Program-made: the position numbers and the translations under genes | Assembly (NCBI GenBank): GCA_030150585.1 | Contig: JASLFM010000283.1 | Span: 1-33,964, forward strand | Direction: 5' to 3' | Length of the DNA stretch: 33,964 nt | Source of the DNA: Acidovorax sp. | Lineage (GTDB): Bacteria; Pseudomonadota; Gammaproteobacteria; Burkholderiales; Burkholderiaceae_C | Notes under the pieces: model-generated | Seen by the model: the letters and a program-made list of their open reading frames with translations, nothing else | The model's database searches: none | What the model was told of the DNA's origin: nothing | Shown here: positions 30,996 through 33,964 of the stretch, one piece after another | Layout: the number at the start of each line of letters is the position of its first letter | How positions within the stretch are numbered: position 1 is the first letter of the stretch

Positions 30996-33675
30996 AATCA
31001 GCCGCGCCGCATTGTTCGGCAAACTCAACCCCCTGCTCTACCAGTCCATCGAGGGCGCCACCGTCTTCTGCAAACTGCGCGGCAACCCCTACGTGGAGCT
31101 TGTGCACTGGCTGCACCAGATCCTGAGCGGCAACGACAGCGATCTGCACCGCATCGTGCGGCACTTCGAGGTGGATGCGGCCAAGCTCGCCGCCGACCTC
31201 ACGCGCGCGCTGGACCGGCTGCCGCGCGGCGCCACGGCCATCTCCGACCTGTCCGAGCACATCGAGAACGCCGTGGAGCGCGCCTGGGTCTACGGCACGC
31301 TGAAATATGGCGACAGCCAGGTGCGCGGCGGCTACCTGCTCGTGGGCCTGGTCAAGACCACGGGCCTGCGCAACCTGCTGTACGGCATTTCGCGCGAGTT
31401 CGAAAAGCTCGGCATCGATGCGCTGAGTGACCAATTGCCCGGCATCGTCAAGGGCTCGCCCGAGGACAGCCTGGCCGCGAGCGACGGCAGCGGCCTTGCC
31501 AGCGCCGCGCCCGGCGAGGCCAGCGGCGCCATGGCGCCCGCGGCGCTGGGCAAGCAGGAGGCCCTCAGGAAATACGCCGTGGACCTGACCGAGAAAGCCC
31601 GCAACGGCGAAATCGACCCCGTGACCGGGCGCGACGAGGAAATCCGCCAGATCGTCGACATCCTCATGCGCCGGCGCCAGAACAACCCCTTGCTCACGGG
31701 CGAGGCCGGTGTGGGCAAGACCGCCGTGGTCGAGGGCTTCGCGCTGCGGCTGGCCCGTGGCGACGTGCCGCCGCAGCTGCGCGAGGTCAGCCTGCTGTCG
31801 CTCGACATCGGGCTGCTGCAGGCTGGCGCGAGCATGAAGGGCGAGTTCGAGCAGCGGCTGCGCCAGGTCATCGACGAGGTGCAGGCCAGCCCCAAGCCCG
31901 TGATCCTGTTCGTCGACGAGGTCCACACCCTCGTGGGCGCGGGCGGCCAGGTGGGCACGGGCGACGCGGCCAACCTGCTCAAGCCGGCGCTGGCACGCGG
32001 CACGCTGCGCACCATCGGGGCCACTACCTGGGCCGAGTACAAGAAGTACATCGAAAAAGACCCCGCGCTCACGCGCCGCTTCCAGGTCGTGCAGGTGCCG
32101 GAGCCCGGCGAAGCCCAGGCCGTGGCCATGCTGCGCGGCGTGGCCTCGGTGCTCGAAAAGCACCACAAGGTGCTGTTGCTCGACGAGGCCATCGCGGCTG
32201 CGGTGAGCCTCTCGCACCGCTACATCCCCGCGCGCCAGTTGCCCGACAAGGCCGTGAGCCTGCTCGACACGAGCTGCGCGCGCGTGGCCGTGAGTCAGCA
32301 CGCGACGCCTCCCGAGGTCGAGAACGCGCAGCGCCTCATCGAAACCCTGGAGGTCGAACAAGGCATCATCGAGCGCGAGGCGGCCATGGGCGTGCCCGTG
32401 GGCCAGCGTCTGGCCGACGTGCAGGCCCGGCGCTCGGAGGCCCAGGCCGTGCTCGATGCCGTGGCCCTGCGCTGGGAGCGCGAGAAAGGCCTCGTGGCCC
32501 AGGTGCTCGCGTTGCGCGAACGCCTGCGCAATCAGGGCGACGGCCGCATCGAGTCCGCCGCAGCGGGCGACGACCCGGACCGCGATGCGCTGCTGGCCGA
32601 ACTCGCCGCCCTGCAGGCGGCCCTGGCCGAGGCCCAGGGAGAGCAGCCCCTGATCCTGCCCGCCGTGGACGCGCAGGCTGTGGCCTCCGTGGTGGCCGAC
32701 TGGACGGGCATTCCCGTGGGCCGCATGGTCAAGAACGAGCTCGAGGCCATCCTGCGCATCGCCGACACGCTGAACCAGCGCGTGATCGGTCAGCGCCATG
32801 GCCTGGACCTCATCGCCCGCCGCATCCAGACGGCGCGTGCGCGGCTCGACAATCCGAGCAAGCCCGTGGGCGTGTTCCTGCTCGTGGGCCCCTCGGGCGT
32901 GGGCAAGACCGAGACCGCGCTCACGCTGGCCGAAGCGCTGTACGGCGGCGAGCAGAACCTCATCACCATCAACATGAGCGAATTCCAGGAGGCGCACACC
33001 GTCTCCACGCTCAAGGGCGCGCCGCCCGGCTACGTGGGCTATGGCGAGGGCGGCGTGCTCACCGAGGCCGTGCGGCGCAAGCCCTACAGCGTGGTGCTGC
33101 TCGACGAGGTGGAAAAGGCCCACAGCGATGTGCACGAGATCTTCTTCCAGGTGTTCGACAAGGGCGTCATGGAAGACGGCGAGGGCCGGCTCATCGACTT
33201 CAAGAACACGGTCATCATCCTCACGAGCAATGTGGGCAGCGACCTCGTGATGAATCTCACGCGCGACCCCGAACTCGTGGCCGGTCCCGACGAGATCGCC
33301 AAGGCGCTGCGCGATCCGCTGCTCAAGGTTTTTCCGGCCGCGCTGCTCGGGCGCCTGCAGGTCATCCCCTACTACCCGCTGAGCGACGAGATGCTCGGCA
33401 ACATCATCCGGCTGCAGTTGCGCCGCATCGAGCGCCGCCTGGCCGAGAACCACCAGGCCCGCTTCAGCTACACAGACGACGTGGTGCGGCTCATCGCGTC
33501 GCGCTGCCACGAAGTGGAGAGCGGCGGCCGCATGATCGACGCCATCCTCACCAACACCGTGCTGCCGCGCCTGGCAGAGGAGTACCTGCACCGCAGCCTG
33601 GCGGGCGAGGCCTTCGGCGACGTCGCGCTCGCGGTGGAGAACGGCGACTTCAGCTACCGGTTCAGTGCCGCCTGA
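30988..33675 (+). CDS. tssH: T6SS sheath-recycling ATPase TssH (ClpV)
   Basis: ClpV disassembles contracted TssB-TssC sheaths. The 895-residue product has a ClpN-type N-terminal domain, then D1 with Walker A GEAGVGKT at 238-245 and Walker B ILFVDE ending at 311, and D2 with GPSGVGKT at 634-641 and VVLLDE ending at 707. The middle coiled-coil insertion is present. The start is GTG 30988 behind AAGGAGG, overlapping tssG. ClpV rather than ClpB is supported by the T6SS context and by NPLLYQSIEGATVFCKLRGNPYVELVHWLHQIL at the N-terminus. It is followed by vgrG after 29 nt. Confidence 0.96.
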   Translation: MSEISRAALFGKLNPLLYQSIEGATVFCKLRGNPYVELVHWLHQILSGNDSDLHRIVRHFEVDAAKLAADLTRALDRLPRGATAISDLSEHIENAVERAWVYGTLKYGDSQVRGGYLLVGLVKTTGLRNLLYGISREFEKLGIDALSDQLPGIVKGSPEDSLAASDGSGLASAAPGEASGAMAPAALGKQEALRKYAVDLTEKARNGEIDPVTGRDEEIRQIVDILMRRRQNNPLLTGEAGVGKTAVVEGFALRLARGDVPPQLREVSLLSLDIGLLQAGASMKGEFEQRLRQVIDEVQASPKPVILFVDEVHTLVGAGGQVGTGDAANLLKPALARGTLRTIGATTWAEYKKYIEKDPALTRRFQVVQVPEPGEAQAVAMLRGVASVLEKHHKVLLLDEAIAAAVSLSHRYIPARQLPDKAVSLLDTSCARVAVSQHATPPEVENAQRLIETLEVEQGIIEREAAMGVPVGQRLADVQARRSEAQAVLDAVALRWEREKGLVAQVLALRERLRNQGDGRIESAAAGDDPDRDALLAELAALQAALAEAQGEQPLILPAVDAQAVASVVADWTGIPVGRMVKNELEAILRIADTLNQRVIGQRHGLDLIARRIQTARARLDNPSKPVGVFLLVGPSGVGKTETALTLAEALYGGEQNLITINMSEFQEAHTVSTLKGAPPGYVGYGEGGVLTEAVRRKPYSVVLLDEVEKAHSDVHEIFFQVFDKGVMEDGEGRLIDFKNTVIILTSNVGSDLVMNLTRDPELVAGPDEIAKALRDPLLKVFPAALLGRLQVIPYYPLSDEMLGNIIRLQLRRIERRLAENHQARFSYTDDVVRLIASRCHEVESGGRMIDAILTNTVLPRLAEEYLHRSLAGEAFGDVALAVENGDFSYRFSAA

Positions 33676-33704
33676 GGCGCCCAGACCATCCGGAAGGCCC
33701 CGCC

Positions 33705-33964
33705 ATGGAACGCCTAGTCGATGCCGTCACCCCCCTCGGGGATGCCCTGTGGTTCCGGCAGATGACGGGAACCGAGGCCCTGTCCAGCCTGTTCGAGTAC
33801 GAAGTCCTGCTGCACGGCCGCGACAGCGGCCTCAGCGCCAAGGCCATGCTGGGCAAGCCCATCACGCTCAAGCTCGAGACATCGGGTGGCGGCGAGCGCT
33901 ACTTCAACGGCCTGTGCACGCGCTTTCGCGCCGCGGGGCGCGAGGGCGAGCAGCACCTGTACAC
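33705..33964 (+). CDS. vgrG: VgrG spike protein (TssI), N-terminal fragment
   Basis: VgrG trimers form the spike at the tip of the Hcp tube. Only the first 86 residues are in the window: ERLVDAVTPLGDALWFRQMTG, then LSSLFEYEVLLHGRDSGLSAKAMLGKPITLKLE and RYFNGLCTRFRAAGREGEQHLY, the gp27-like N-terminal pattern of VgrG. GGAAGG lies upstream of ATG 33705. The C-terminus, any effector domain and any downstream effector genes are beyond the right edge. Confidence 0.95.
   Translation, partial: MERLVDAVTPLGDALWFRQMTGTEALSSLFEYEVLLHGRDSGLSAKAMLGKPITLKLETSGGGERYFNGLCTRFRAAGREGEQHLY

Noticed and set aside
30568..33591. Very long open frame (1007 codons) on the minus strand
   Set aside because: It lies antisense to tssG and tssH, has no recognisable domain and is rich in His, Gln and Arg, as expected for the shadow of GC-rich coding DNA.

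Overview
This GC-rich (roughly two-thirds G+C) window looks like a chromosomal segment of a betaproteobacterium of the Comamonadaceae, close to Acidovorax or a relative. The grounds are the divergent murJ/rpsT pair, the DUF3579 gene, a KynR-kynBUA cluster, an intergenic element ending in AGCTATCAAAA that I recall as common in this family, and the style of the type VI secretion (T6SS) locus. No rRNA, tRNA, insertion sequence, phage gene or CRISPR array is visible.

Layout. 1-4369 is housekeeping: murJ (partial, minus), rpsT, a DUF3579 gene (minus), then argD and argF for arginine synthesis. 4371-6806 is a minus-strand ferrous iron operon, feoA-feoB plus a small Cys-rich membrane protein, under a Fur-box-like sequence. 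A YkgJ-type Cys-cluster gene follows. 7260-10726 holds the tryptophan-to-anthranilate (kynurenine) module: an Lrp/AsnC regulator (kynR-like) divergent from kynB, kynU and kynA. 10773-14338 is a poorly characterised patch: a large beta-propeller lipoprotein divergent from a DUF6502 gene and a small lipoprotein, with a perfect 17-nt operator-like palindrome between them.

14367-33964 is a T6SS locus in two divergent arms. The minus arm reads MORN-repeat exported protein, two tandem Ser/Thr kinases with PEGA tails, a TssQ-type lipoprotein, TagH (FHA) and a PP2C phosphatase. This is a threonine-phosphorylation control module with an extra kinase and a MORN protein. The plus arm reads tssA, tssB, tssC, hcp, tagJ, tssE, tssF, tssG, tssH (clpV) and the start of vgrG, which gives sheath, tube, baseplate and recycling ATPase. 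The membrane complex genes (tssJ, tssL, tssM) and tssK are not in the window and probably lie beyond the right edge or elsewhere.

The parts most worth a second look are the duplicated kinase/MORN regulatory arm, the back-to-back promoter candidates between the two T6SS arms, a hairpin just before hcp, the palindrome at 12912-12928, and a possible frameshift at the 3' end of the lipoprotein gene ending at 14338.
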